From: Gelatoporia subvermispora B
Lineage: Eukaryota > Basidiomycota > Agaricomycetes > Polyporales > Gelatoporiaceae
DNA length: 64,000 nt
Assembly: GCA_000320605.2 (NCBI GenBank)
Contig: KB445794.1
Coordinates: 124,001-188,000, forward strand
Direction of reading: 5' to 3'
Below the pieces are notes generated by a model. It worked only from the letters and a program-made list of their open reading frames with translations. It was not told the origin of the DNA and made no database searches. The position numbers and the translations under genes are program-made. Shown piece by piece: positions 1 to 12,103 of the stretch. Within the stretch, counting starts at the first letter, position 1. Each line of letters begins with the position of its first letter.

Positions 1-333
1 GCTCCCTCATATACTCGTCTATGCCAATGGAAATTGGCATGCCGTCGGGGATGCCTGGCCCCTGATATCTCACCGGATCATCATAGATATATGGTCCGGA
101 TGCCCCACCCACTGCGTCATCGAGCGATATTACTGAGCATATCTATGCTTGCAAGAAGGCTGTCAGGCAAATCCCCAACTCAACTCTTGACAACTCTTGA
201 CCATACTCTTGATCTGCATCGGAGCCATCCCAGAAATCAAGTTTGGTGAGTTGGGTACCTAGTATATGAAGGCAATGCGCACTGAATATGCCAGGACTTC
301 GCAGAGCATCGAAATACAAGAGTCAGATATATC

Positions 334-1226
334 ATGACATACGGCAGCTCTCGCAGTCGCCGCCGCCGCAACTCCGTTGCTGCGGTCGCAAATGGAGCTG
401 TTGACTCATTTACGAATGGGTTCAATCGGAGCATGGGCGGTGCTGCTCTTGGGGGCATGGGTGAGTATGTGCTGAGAGTGCATTGCATACATGTACTCAA
501 CCCACGTTAAATGCAGGTGCAGGTGCAACCCTCGGCGCGCCAGCTCTTTCCCAAGGCGCCGGTGCCATGGGGTACAACTACGGAGGGTACCCAGGCGCTC
601 AATACGGCGGAGGCGTCGGCGGGGCATATGGAGGCGGTTTAGTCGGGGCGTACGGAGGCGGCTCGGGCGGATCCTACGGCTACGGAGCTGGTGGAGCGAG
701 TCCATATATTGGCGCGAGTGGTATGGGCGCCGCCGGTACCGGAATGACTGTCGTCCCTCAGACTGGCATGATGGTCGCGGGCCAGCCCATGGCCTCAGCA
801 GGAATGCCCCTACAGGGTGGTGTAGCCCAGCCTATGGTCTCAACCGGCGCATCGCTAGCCCAGCCAGGGCTGTCGTCCGTGGCGCCCCAGGCTGCCCCGC
901 TTACCTCTGCTGCGTACGGGACAGGTTATGGCGGTTTTGGTGGTTATGGTGGTTATCACGGCAATTATGGTGGAGGCTATGGCACAGGCTACGGCAGCTA
1001 CGGTGCAGATTACGGCGGGCCTACCGCAGGATACGGTGCTGGAATGAGCGCGGGCGTCGGTACATATTCGATGAACGGGCAGCAAGTAACCCAAGTACCC
1101 CAGGGTTCGACTGTGATCGTCGAACATGAACAACCTAGTCCCCGTCGTCGTCACCATCACCGGCCCCGAAGTGCAGACCCGTACTACGGACGTCACTCAC
1201 GCTCCAGGGGCTACGAATACGACTGA
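334..1226 (+). CDS. Gly/Tyr-rich low-complexity protein, 2 exons
   Basis: Two exons, 334-460 and 517-1226, are joined across a 56 bp GTGAGT...CAG intron in phase 1 and give 278 residues. The ATG at 334 opens a basic start (SRSRRRRNS). The next ~200 residues are dominated by Gly, Tyr, Ala, Ser and Met with repeated GGYGGY, GYGTGYGSYG and GAYGGG motifs. The C-terminus is again basic and His/Arg-rich (PRRRHHHRPR) and ends GYEYD. There is no signal peptide, membrane segment or folded domain. The composition is that of prion-like or phase-separating RNA-associated proteins, but no RNA-binding domain is present, so that role is only an inference. Function unknown. Confidence 0.75.
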
Positions 1227-1503
1227 ACGGAGACTAGCATGGCCGTCAGAGGTTGGACGAAGAAGCACCGATCCTGTCTGGAGACCTATTGACATTATGC
1301 ACTACCCTTAGCCAATCTGTATCAATACCCTCTAACATACGTCCCGCTCAATATGTTATTATGTATTTCCGGTCTCATTAACATCATTCATTGTTCGACT
1401 AGGGTTCGTCGAGATGTTTGTACTCGCGTATTGCAGATATACATCGTTGTGCTTGGTGACTGTAGTGAATTTGACGAATTATCGGTGATACAAATGTGCT
1501 AGA

Positions 1504-4500
1504 TTATAGAGGGGGCAATGGTCGACGACATTGAGGACAGATATTCTGTGCAGGTATTCATGAGCATCTCGTAAAGCGACGGTAGAATGCTATTTACCTT
1601 GATTGCCAGCCACTACACGAGGGAAAACCCTTAAGTCAGAGATCTGACCATTTTCAGTGCGAAAAATAGAAACCTACCCTTTCAAGGCATGCAGTATGCT
1701 GAGATACGGTAAATATCAAGACATCAATGACGGAGGATGTGCGAATGATGTTCATGGACTTACGAAGAGATGTCCACACGGAGCCATACTATAACTGCGT
1801 CTTGCTCGCCCAACGCCGACTTTCTGCAACAGTCCACTACTTGTCAGCCCCAGTAACCCCTCGCGCTCCTTATCCCGATCCTGATCGGACGAGCGTGCAC
1901 GGCGGTGTTCGGCATGGATAGCATCCATACAGATTGAGCAATCGCCTAGCGACGCGTCGGGAGACTCTGGATCTGGAGGAGGCAACTGCGGGTGGTAGTC
2001 GTAGGTTTGCACCCTGGAAATCTAGAGCAGTCTGTGAGAACCAGAACGGAACATCAGAGTCTGAGAGTGATAACGTACGCCTCCTGGCAAGAAGAAGGAC
2101 GGGCTGACGTGCTCTTGCAGCATGATTGTGCCTGCCTGAAGCAGCATGAATATCGCGACTGCGTATATCCATCCTGTGAAGAGTTTAGCCGAGACTGCAA
2201 GTGCTATACTGAGGGCAGACTCACTCCGAGGCTCCACATCCAAAATATTTACGGGGCAGCCCAAGAAATCTATAATTATAGTCAGCATACCACTTGTACA
2301 GAGGAAGAACAGCCTACATAGAACAAAGAAGAGCCTGCACGCCGTTATCCCGAACACATATTCTGCACCAAGTCCGCTCGTGCGGACTCTACGTGCGGCA
2401 CGCCAGATTTGCGGCAGCCAGAGCATGGAATAGAGCGACCCGACGAAAAACAAAGGTAGAGAAAGCAGCAGAACGATGCGGAAGACAAAAATCAGGAACA
2501 ACGACATGAGAGTCCCTACCGACAGAGAGGTCAGCAATTTATTCGCAAGCCACCTATACGCGAAGGACAAGTCAACATACAGATGCGGGCAGATGGATCA
2601 GTCCGAATATGCTGCCATAAGAATACCAAGAACGACGGCCGTCCTGGAGGCGGGGTTGTGGTAATTGTCGGCGTCGCCGCAGGTACAGGCTGCGTGAGAG
2701 CCGGAGCCGCGTTCGCCGTCGATGCCGGGGCGACGGCCGGAGCTGGGGGGTATGTCGCCTGAGGTGTTGTATTCGCCGTCGGTGGGGCGGGGGTTGCTCC
2801 AGGTGCAGAGGGCGCTGCGACAGGAGTGACGACAGGGGGTCGAGGGGTGGCGGGTGCAGCGTCCTCAGGTGCTTGTATCTGGCCAATGAGGACGGCGAAT
2901 TGCTATGCAGATTACATCAACGCCTTGATGTACAGGGGCCATTCAATGAGGAGGGAACGCACCGCCTCAGATACAAAGAGTATGCATGCTAGTCCAGCAG
3001 GTGCAAGAACGGTGAGAGATGGACGACCGTCGGCCAAAATCGCAAGTGTGATGTGCTGGCTAAGGTGTGAGTATGAAATCTCAGAGTTACACAAGAAGAG
3101 CGTACTCCAACAAAGGAAATGGCATCAATGAGGCTCTGCGTCAGGAATGCATAGCGTGAGACACGTGCGAGGCCTTGTGCAGAGCCACTCCGCTTTGTCT
3201 GGCGCAGGTGTAGAGCAAGGACTATGAGGTAGACGATAGTTGCGAGTCCCGCGTCTGCAGTGTACCCCGGAGTAATTAGTAGTCGAAGAGACAGACTGAA
3301 GGCACTTACAGGTCGTGATCTTCCTGTACAAACTCTGTGATCTGTTGGAGGAGAAATCCAGTGATCAGTACGTTCAGCCCATGGTACCAATACACCGGCC
3401 CTGAACAAGACGTACTTCAGCCCGGAAGTATCCTTGATCTCGTACAGAATGCCGCAATCCTGACTGAGCAGTACGCCATCCGCTCTGAGAGGTGGTGCAG
3501 GACCAGGCGCAATGCCGGTTGGCTCAGCAATCTCGTCTTCGATCAGGTGCATCAAGTCCGCCGGTATTGGCGACGGAGCAAGCTGCATAAATAGCTTGAA
3601 ACTGCAGCGGACATTTGGGGAAGGGTCTGACCCGTCCGGACTACTTTTAGCTACAAGTGAACATGACAATGCAAGAACATACCGCTGGAGGAGCTCTCCT
3701 GGTCAAATGTGCCTGAGTCAATCTTCTCTCTCAGACGAGCGATCCGTGCCGAGAGCTCTCCTTCGATCGCGCGGGCTGTATCGTTCACGTGAGGAGTAGG
3801 GACTAGGGAGGGGATGTCCCGTAGATCGATGTGTCTCCTGAGGGCCTATTGATTACGTCCAGAAGACGAGCGACGACGTATGAGCTTACCCAGGAGGCTC
3901 TACCAGGGCGTATATGGTACCGTTCCGGATGAAGTGTACTCCATCGAAGTCAAGGCGAAGCTCTTCCTCGCTTTCCCTGTCGTACAACTCGACTTTGCCC
4001 TGTGACGTTTGTTAGAGTAGTATTCCCTACAGAAAGACCCGCCCGTACGTGTATGCTGGCAATCTCATCTGTAATATTCTGCGTCCCACGCGTGAACAGT
4101 AGCATCTTGTCTCCTACACTGATGGAGATTGTGCCTGTGGTGTCCCAGTTCCATTCCGCCCCACGCTCCCCTAGTTCTGTCTCATTAGCACCTGTCAAGA
4201 GTTCGTCCGCAAATGGCCGCCATGCTTCGGTGCCATTTGACGTATTCGCAGCAGACGTAAGGTTATGCAGGCGGACATCACCATGCCAGAAACCAGTTAT
4301 GTTAGTGTAATAGGATGCCTTGAGAGGGTCGAGGGTAGAGCCAAAAGTCATGAAGTTCGAGACAAGAGGTATGGTGACCGGATGATCTACGGGCTACGTG
4401 GTATCAGTCACTACTTCCAGACCATTGCAGGAGGATGTGCGGATTGGCCGGAACGTGCATAGGCTGATTGCGTTTTGTGGTTTTCACGCAAGGCATACCA

Positions 4501-4978
4501 AGTGTTTATTGTCGCTTACTGACTATAAGGGGCCCAACGTGAACGGGGTATCCTCCGATGCAATGATAGTGGCGTACGAGTTCTACAAACCGAGGTCTAT
4601 AGCGATGTGTTGAGCCGCCTAGTCCCGCCTCACTCCCGACCAAACCTCCTAGCTTCTGCATGCCATCCTAGTCCCATGCACACTCCGGCCCAAACACCTC
4701 ACATAACCGGGTCGCGCAGAGACACTCACAAGTGAGAAATTGGAGGCAGTGCCATTCAGCCACGCAGAGTAGTTTCCCAGCTGCCAGCCTAATGCATCTA
4801 GAGCTGCCACATATCGTGTCCTTGCGGATGGTTCGTCTCCGTGTGTGTTCGTGAACATGAAGAGCACCAGCGCAATGAAGAGGAACGATGAGAGCGAGCT
4901 TCGAGGTCGACGGGGTGGCTCGATGCCAGCCTCTTCTTCATCGGTAGGGGTCCGAGTCGTATCACCTGGGGAACTCAT
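1504..4978 (-). CDS. dsc1: Dsc1/Tul1-type transmembrane RING E3 ubiquitin ligase
   Basis: Fourteen exons were placed with every phase checked: 4978-4730, 4393-4049, 3999-3890, 3837-3683, 3650-3416, 3341-3310, 3254-3106, 3055-2963, 2902-2581, 2515-2079, 2021-1764, 1698-1678, 1612-1598 and 1545-1504, giving 820 residues, the usual family size. The N-terminus has a membrane anchor, then a lumenal domain rich in N-glycosylation sites (NITGFWHGD, GKVELYDRE) and a CGILYEIKDT motif. Several membrane helices follow (YRKITTYAGLATIV, SFVGHITLAILADG), then a Pro/Ala-rich loop, further helices with WLPQIW and NVLDVEP-like motifs, and YDYHPQL before the RING. The RING-H2 has CSIC near residue 737, CGHLF, HTACLER, WLAIK and CPQCRRPLPPL at the end. 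In yeasts this protein is the catalytic subunit of the Golgi/endosome Dsc complex, which ubiquitinates membrane proteins and in fission yeast activates SREBP. The first intron (336 bp) is unusually long and could hide a small extra exon. Confidence 0.88.
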
Positions 4979-6159
4979 TGTTCATAGCAACAGTCTGCAG
5001 TAATTATGAAAAGGCTACAAGAGGGTATCAAGCGGTAATAGCTGAGTCGTGGTCGGTGTGAGGGGGGGAGTGAGGATTACGTCGCGGCCGCAGCGATCGC
5101 CACGGGCGCTTAGTCCACTTTGCAAAATACCGCCATCCTCAATTCAATTCTGGTTCATTCCCCCTTGCACTGAGACTCATTTCGAGACATCACTCAAGAT
5201 TCAAAACATCTAGGCACGATCCCATATACACTCTGGATTTTCTTGTGAATTTGAGCGATCGATTTGCGACCCGCCTCGGTCGTAGCTTTGTTCTGATTCG
5301 CGAGTCGCCAAGTCCTTGCACGATATCTGGCTATCGAAACGGCTAAATACACCTCGTGCTACTAAGGATCGCTCGCACGAGTGACAAGCATCTTCTCATT
5401 GCTCAATATCTGCCTACGGTTGGGTGTACCTCTCGACACAGCTTGCCGTATGCTCACGTCCCTTCTCACCCTGGTGAAACTGGATTGTCTTTGGTCACGT
5501 AGTTACTTTCCTTCGTGTTCGTTTTCAAGTGAGCCGCATGTCCACTTCGGATCCATGTCAAACTTCCTCTTAGTCCCGGTAATAGCTTCCACCCGATGAC
5601 CTCGTATGTGCCCCATTCTCCATGTCAGACTGCGAGGTGACATAGCGCGAGAAACAGGTGGCTGCTGCCATTGCATACGGTCCTTCTGTCAAGTCTTTAC
5701 CCAGACCGGGCGACCTGCTGCAGCAAGCGCTCAAGGGCGCATCCCATGATCTTGAATCAGGGCGTACACGTGTAGTGTTCCGGCTCGCTCGGACTGTGTG
5801 ATCTAAGACGCTCGTTAGGTCCGTGCGAGACATACATGAGATAACGAGCAACGATCGAGCAATCAGCTCATTTGGATCAACTGCGCGTCGGCAGGCAGAT
5901 ACTACATTGATATGCTGGTTGCACGCGACCCTATGTGTCGCTCACACGATGGGCTTCAAACATAGCAGCTCTTAGAGTTCCGCCATAACCCCGTAAAGCT
6001 ATTTCGGAGTCTTCCCTTCCATGCAACGTGCTTCACAGGTCTAGCTGTCATACTCTAGATCCCAGGAGTCCGAGTACTGCTCTTAATTCAGTGAGTGACG
6101 GACGTAGCGTCCTGCTCCTCTAGCGACCTTCTTCCCTGCTATTGCTGATGCTGGACAAT
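4979..6159. other. intergenic, divergent promoters of dsc1 and NACHT gene A
   Basis: About 1.2 kb lies between two genes that are transcribed apart. Only short open frames without family resemblance or splice partners occur (for example 5381-5599 + and 5570-5851 -). A NotI-like GCGGCCGC followed by GCGATCGC occurs at about 5085-5100. I see no RNA gene or mobile element. Confidence 0.5.
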
Positions 6160-9100
6160 ATGCAGTCCCCTTCTGGTGAGTCTTTCAGCCCTTTGAATAT
6201 GCGCAAGGCTCACGCAAACTGGACTCCATAGCGAAATTGGGCGAGAAGATGGCTCTGCCCGGTGTTGTTGAAGATGCGGCTACTGTGGATGCTATCCTGT
6301 CGGTCGCCAAGGGTGTACTAGCGGGACTCGATCCAATCCTCGGTGCTGCGCCAATCCCTGGGATTGACATTGCCGCGAAGTCTCTCTCACACCTGATTGA
6401 CATGTTGCAAGTTCGTAGTTTTGTAGCACTTCGAGAAGGCCTCAGGACTGACCTGACCGCTTGGTCCCACAGGAAACCAAGGAGAACGATGAGACGGCCA
6501 AGGCGCTCGCTCGAAAACTGCAGAACTTTGCGGTCGTCATAGAACAAGCAAGGAGCGAAGTTCAAGCGAAGGTAGACGCCATGAATATTGGAAGTTCGAG
6601 CGATGGGGTGTCTGAGGCTGCGAAAGAAGACCCTCAGTTGGCGGATTTGCTGGATAATATTGGAGATCTAGCTAAGTACGTCAACGACTTCGCTGCCTAG
6701 AGTTCCTTGGACATACATTTAATTCACAGAGCGCTGTCGAAACTCGAGGAAACGGCACAAGAACTCCAGAACTCTCCCTACATGTTCCGGTGTATCAAAC
6801 ACGCTGGGAACGCAAAGGTGCTCTTGCGGTTGCACGACGGCATTGGTGAAGCCACGTGGGTCTGGCAGGCAAGCATCCATCGTGACTTGGTTACATGTAT
6901 CTAAAACACGGCCTTGTAGTTCCGTAGCAGCGTGAAGCGTGATCTGAAAATGGCCGCGGTCGCAACCGATGTAGGGGTGAGTGCTGTGGCCTTCGGGTCC
7001 GAGGATGCCTCAGTAACCTTGAGCATGACTTAGGCCATTCGAAATACACAAGATACACAAGGTTCGTGTTACCGCCATATATACGGAACTTGTGATCACC
7101 GACTTCCCGGATGCGCTCAGAGGTGAAGCAACTCTTGGAGCAGCTGAACCCAGTGCGCGCCCATTTCCGCACACACCCTCTTTGGGACAGGGGAATTCTT
7201 CAAGAAGAGACACAGCAGCAACTTGTCGCGAAACTTGCGCAGTGGGCAGACGGCCAGATCCTTGAGTTGAGAGAGCGGCGCTTTTGCGTCTTGACCGGTC
7301 CTCCGAGATCTGGCAAGTCGACTATTGCGCTCGAAGTGATCGACCGCCTGGAGAAGAGGCAGTTACTCGGCGCCAGCTTCTTCTTCAACCACGCAGATGA
7401 CTCTAGGCGTGTGACAAAACACGTCTTCCCCACGATTGTTAGCCAACTCACGCGAACACATCAAGATCTGCGACAGTCCCTGATCAATGGCGTCATGGAG
7501 CATATCGACCTAGATCTCGGCGATAACGACCGTATGGATCTCCAGGCGAAGAATTGTCTCGAGCGGCCCCTCAAGGAGATCCCGGAGACCCACAAGCCGG
7601 TCATTATTGTGTTCGACGCAGTCGACATCTGTACCGACCCTCCGGAGACCATTGCAACCATGTTCCGCCTTCTTCTGCGTATATCAAAGTCCGCCAAGTT
7701 TCCACTCCGATTCCTGGTGACCACTACACCTGACACTCGGGTGACCAACGTACTCGACGAAGTCGGCTTCCGCGATCACGTCTGGAAGGAGGAAATGCCT
7801 GCTCTCCCTCGTATCATAACCATTGCCAATGTTGTTCGCACCCTCAAGAACGACGCTGGCCAAGCGAACGGCCAGGCGATGCGAAAGTCCTTCCCACAAT
7901 ATCCCTCCGAAGAGCAGGTTGAGTCGGACGAGAACGCCGTTTGCCACGCTCAGCTGGCCAGTATGTGCCTCAACATCCTGATGGAAGACGGCGCATTGCG
8001 TCGCAACCCATGCGATCTCCCAGAACCTGCTCGGTATGGTCTTGAAGCAAAGTCCAGTGCTTCCTCCCTACACATCGATGACCATATCCCAGCGGATGTG
8101 GAATATGCCAGTGTGCTTTGGACGACTCACATCCAGAAGGCTAGTGGCGATCCCGCCACGATCGAGGCGCTTGAGGAGTTCTGCTTGGGGAAGAAGAAGA
8201 TTCTTAGCTGGTTGGAGATGCTGGGATACCTGGACCAGCTTGACGTTGCACTGCGCACTTTGCACGGCGTGCGTCTTTGGTATGAGGTATGATTCTGCTA
8301 TACAGCATCATGTTATGATGTTAACTGAAACATATGTTTAGAAGAATGCTACCGAGGAGACGCAAACTTCGCAAATTTTGCACGATGTGCACCGTATCGC
8401 TCTCGAGTTCAACGACGTCATCAGCATCTGTCCGGAACAATTGTACATCTCCGCCTGGCCGCAGATTCCTGCTTGCGCGCTAGTCGAGCAGTATACCCTT
8501 TCTCCCGGTACCGCGACCATGACGGTATTGACACCGAGAGACGCTCAATGGAGCCCCTTCCTGTTCGATATTCAGACTCTGCGGGGCAGACTAGTTGGAG
8601 TGAAGGTTGATCCGGACGGGCGTTACATCGCATCCTGCGCCCTATATGGGCAGATCGATATATGGGACGCTATCTCTGGAGCACGACTTCTCACAGTCAC
8701 GAATAAATCCGGTGCCGACTCATTCGACATCTCATGGAAGGATCAATGCATTGTCACTTGTCGTGAAGGTGGTCGCGAAATTTTCATCCATGACGACACT
8801 GTGCCTGTTCAACCTACGCCTTTGAGCGAGGATGGATGCCGATTCAGCTCTGTCGCCTTCTCTCGAGACGGACACGTGTATTCCCCCATCTTGGAGGAGA
8901 ACCGTGTTCTCGTCTGGGACGTCAGTAGCCACTCCTTGGTCAGGACAGTCACATGTGAGGATGTCGTGTCTACTTCTATCGACTTTGCAGTCGACGGTCT
9001 ACGCGCCGTGTCGGGATCCGCGTGTGATGTCCGAGTCTGGGAGGTCGAGAGTGGCTCCACAGTAGCTCTGCTCCAAGGACACGCCGATCAAGTCATGTCC

Positions 9101-11419
9101 GCTGTGTTTCTCCTCGACGGCGACAAAGTAGCCTCCGCTGGTCGCGACAATTTCGTTCGTATCTGGAACGTCGAGGAGCAGACAGCTATCCACGAGTTAC
9201 AGCACCCGACCACCGTTTCGCAAGTTGTGGTCTCTCCGAAAGGCGATGTGGTTGCATCGGTGTCGGACATCATTCGATTATGGAGCTCCGAAACAGGCGA
9301 AGTGCTTGCAACGCTCTCTGCAAACTCCTCTCCCGTCACTTCGGTTTGTTTCTCGATGAGCGGCTTGAGGCTCATTTCGACCTCATGGGATGGCGCTGTC
9401 CACGTATGGGATATGACGAGTATACAGCAAAGCTTGGACGACATGCCGGGCCATCAGTCCTCAGTGACTTGCTTGGCATATTCCAAAGATGGGACATTGG
9501 TTGCTTCGGGAGGAGCAGATAGGCGCATTATCATCTGGGACGCACTCACTGGAGAGCACAAACAGACCTTGGAGGGCCACGATTCTGGAATTCTCAACAT
9601 AGTGTTTTCCCCAGACGGGGAGAGACTGATCTCGGTTGCGAATCAAGACCATTGTCGAGTTTGGGATTTGTCTTCCGGCAGAATGATAACGTCTATCACC
9701 CACAAAGATGCCTATCTTGCCGCGTTTTCAGAAGATAGCCAGTGGATCGTGACCGGCAGACGCTCTCTGCAGTCGTCGACCTCAGCGGCAGATAGAGAAT
9801 CCGCGCACAGTGATATACGCCTATTCAAAGCTTCTGACGGACAAATCGAGAAGGATTTCACCTTTCCCCTCAATGTTGGGAACCTCGAATTAGAGTCACT
9901 GGAATTCTCTCCTAACGTCACCCACATCTATGCCGTTTGTGGCTCTACTGCTATGTACGGCATCGATATAGCCACCGGTCGTGTTGCTCCAATTCCTGAG
10001 AAACAGCGACCGAAGGTTTCTCGCGATAAAGTGGTTGCCTCTCCGCAACATGGTTGGATCACCTTACCCTCAGCTGACAAGCGCAGAGTTCCCGTGTGTT
10101 GGTTGCAGCGCTCCAGGAGGCCTGCCACGCATATTTTCGGGGAGGGCGAAGAAGTCTGCATGTCACGGGGGCACCATCTGGGAATCGGCTCTGACTCGGG
10201 TAGAGTGACACTTTTGGACCTCTCTAACCTCTCCTTGCCAGAACCTCCTCCTCCTGCGAGACGGAAGACGATTGACTTCCGTTCGCCGCGCGATTTCCAA
10301 GCAGCTCTGGGATTGGCCGCGAAAGCCGCTGGCAAGGCAGCTGTCAACCTGACCAAATCGAGGCCTTCATTTGCAGACAACTCCATCGCTGACACCCTGC
10401 CGGACGTCGGAAATGCATTGGCCGCTGCCGGATCCGCTCTGTCTGAGCTCAAATCTACACCTCTCTTCGGAGGGTTGGACGACGCGGTGTATAGACTCGT
10501 CAGCCTCACACAAATATTGCAGGTGAGAGACATCTAGATGAATAGCGCGTCTCGAAACAGATTTGCTCACCCGTACTAGGTGACCAGAGGCAAGGAGGAC
10601 TTCAAGAGGGAGCTGGTGCAGAAGATAGAAGAGCTTATCGACTCTGTCAAACAGTCGAAGGCTGAGATTGAGAACATCACGGCATCACATAATGGAGAAC
10701 TCATTCTCAAGAAGTCCAGCCCCCTAATCTCATTGCTTGACGCTGCGGAGGACCTGGCCGAGTACGTATCGTTGCCATCGTTGTGCAATTTTGTTATTGA
10801 TACTGATTGGACCTGCCAGTATGCTTTACCTTTTCGCCCAGCTTCAAGGTATCGAGCAAGTCGAAGCAAAGAACCTATATCTTCGCTTCAAACAGAAGGC
10901 TCAAGGTCGCAAGACAGATGTAATTTTCACGGTGAAAGATGGGATCGAGGATGCTTACGATGCAATGGCTCATTTGATGGTACAGTGCTCTTACTGCATG
11001 GAGGTTAATGCGCCGGCTTATTGGAGTTCAGTCACGAGGTAGGGTTAAGGTCACTAAGCTCATATCTGAAGTTGGGTCCGCCTCCAGTCGTATTTCGGCA
11101 TCGGTGAAGGTGAGGTGCTAGTTAGTTGATATTCCTTAATTGACTATCTATGGCAATGTATCCAGCAAATTGAGGAGCAAATCACTGAAGGTGAGCAGCA
11201 TGTCTTCTATGTCCCGTGAAAACGGAACAGTTATACGGACGTCATTCTGCAGACGATGCACGCCGCCTGCAACGGCAGCGAGGTGTGGCGCAATCTCGAT
11301 CCAATTTCGACCTCGGCAAGGACGACAATCGCAACAAGGAGCGTTTGAAGCTCCTTCAGGAGCTGAGTGATTTGGTCGAAGGTGTCAGAGTAATTGGAAG
11401 TGGTGCATCTGTGTATTAG
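6160..11419 (+). CDS. NACHT-WD40 STAND protein A with helical modules at both ends
   Basis: Thirteen exons: 6160-6175, 6232-6410, 6473-6675, 6730-6868, 6920-6976, 7034-7061, 7121-8286, 8342-10522, 10580-10761, 10820-10979, 11032-11109, 11166-11190 and 11253-11419; phases agree and give 1526 residues. Residues 1-205 form a helical adaptor module (DMLQ, then FRCIKHAGNAK and DGIGEA), like the MLKL/HeLo-type N-termini of many basidiomycete NLR-like proteins. The NACHT ATPase covers about 215-470, with Walker A GPPRSGKST near 266 and Walker B VIIVFDAVD near 367. About ten WD40-like units follow (roughly 660-1080), with GHxxxV and VWD/IWD signatures. A C-terminal helical module of about 250 residues ends the protein (PLFGGLDDAV, KDGIEDAY). 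This architecture suits a nucleotide-switched innate-immunity or self/non-self sensor; ligand and output are unknown. The exon 4/5 intron uses a GC donor (CAG|GCAAGC). Exon 6 (28 bp) is the least certain and was placed by comparison with gene B. Confidence 0.85.
6869..6919 (+). other. GC-AG intron in NACHT gene A
   Basis: A 51 bp intron starts GCAAGC and ends TTGTAG. It lies at the position where the inverted paralogue has a normal GTGAGC donor after the same WQ codons. Both flanking exons have the same lengths as in the paralogue (139 and 57 bp), which supports the site. Confidence 0.75.
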
Positions 11420-12103
11420 TCGAAAGCCCAGAAGAATGTAATCCAGCCAAGACGCCGCTCTTTTCTGCAGTGTAAAACCGTCTGGTATTGGGTACTTAGT
11501 TGATCGTTCAAAGTTGCCTTCGGAATTGTCATTTGTCATGCATTGATTTACTTCCTATGCTATCCCTTCGCCTCCCGTCACATGGCGACTGCATGAAGTC
11601 GTACTATGTTTACAAGAGAATTACAGTCAGATGTCCAGTGTTAAAGTTACACATCGGAGGTACGCTACCAGTTACGACTAGTGGTGTATTCTCCACCGCC
11701 GGACACTGGCACAGTGGTAATTGAGGAAATAGTCACTAACAAAAGTAAATGAGGAGACAACGCAATCCACACTGAATCTGCTCATTGACCGACGCACAGC
11801 AATCGTCACCATGCTGTAATTGCGATAAATTTGCAGGGCTCAGTGAAGCACGTAACTTGAGTCCTCTGGAAGTCCATGAACAGAACGCTCGTGCAGATAT
11901 TCCAGAATAAGGCCAAGCGCGAGCCTTCTCGTCTCCGTGCCCACGCATTCATGTAGGATCTTACCAAAAGCTACGTCTCTGTGTGCTCTGGTACGTAAAT
12001 GTGCAAGCTGACTGCCTGAAGAGGGCACGGTGGACTGTGCAGACCTGTGAGTGATTACGGAACATAGTACATGTATTAATTACTATACCACACTCAGCTG
12101 GGA
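11420..12103. other. intergenic downstream of NACHT gene A
   Basis: About 680 bp without a supportable gene. It is likely the 3' flank of gene A together with decayed sequence ahead of the partial copy that follows. Short open frames on both strands (for example 11736-11948 -) show no recognisable domain. Confidence 0.4.
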
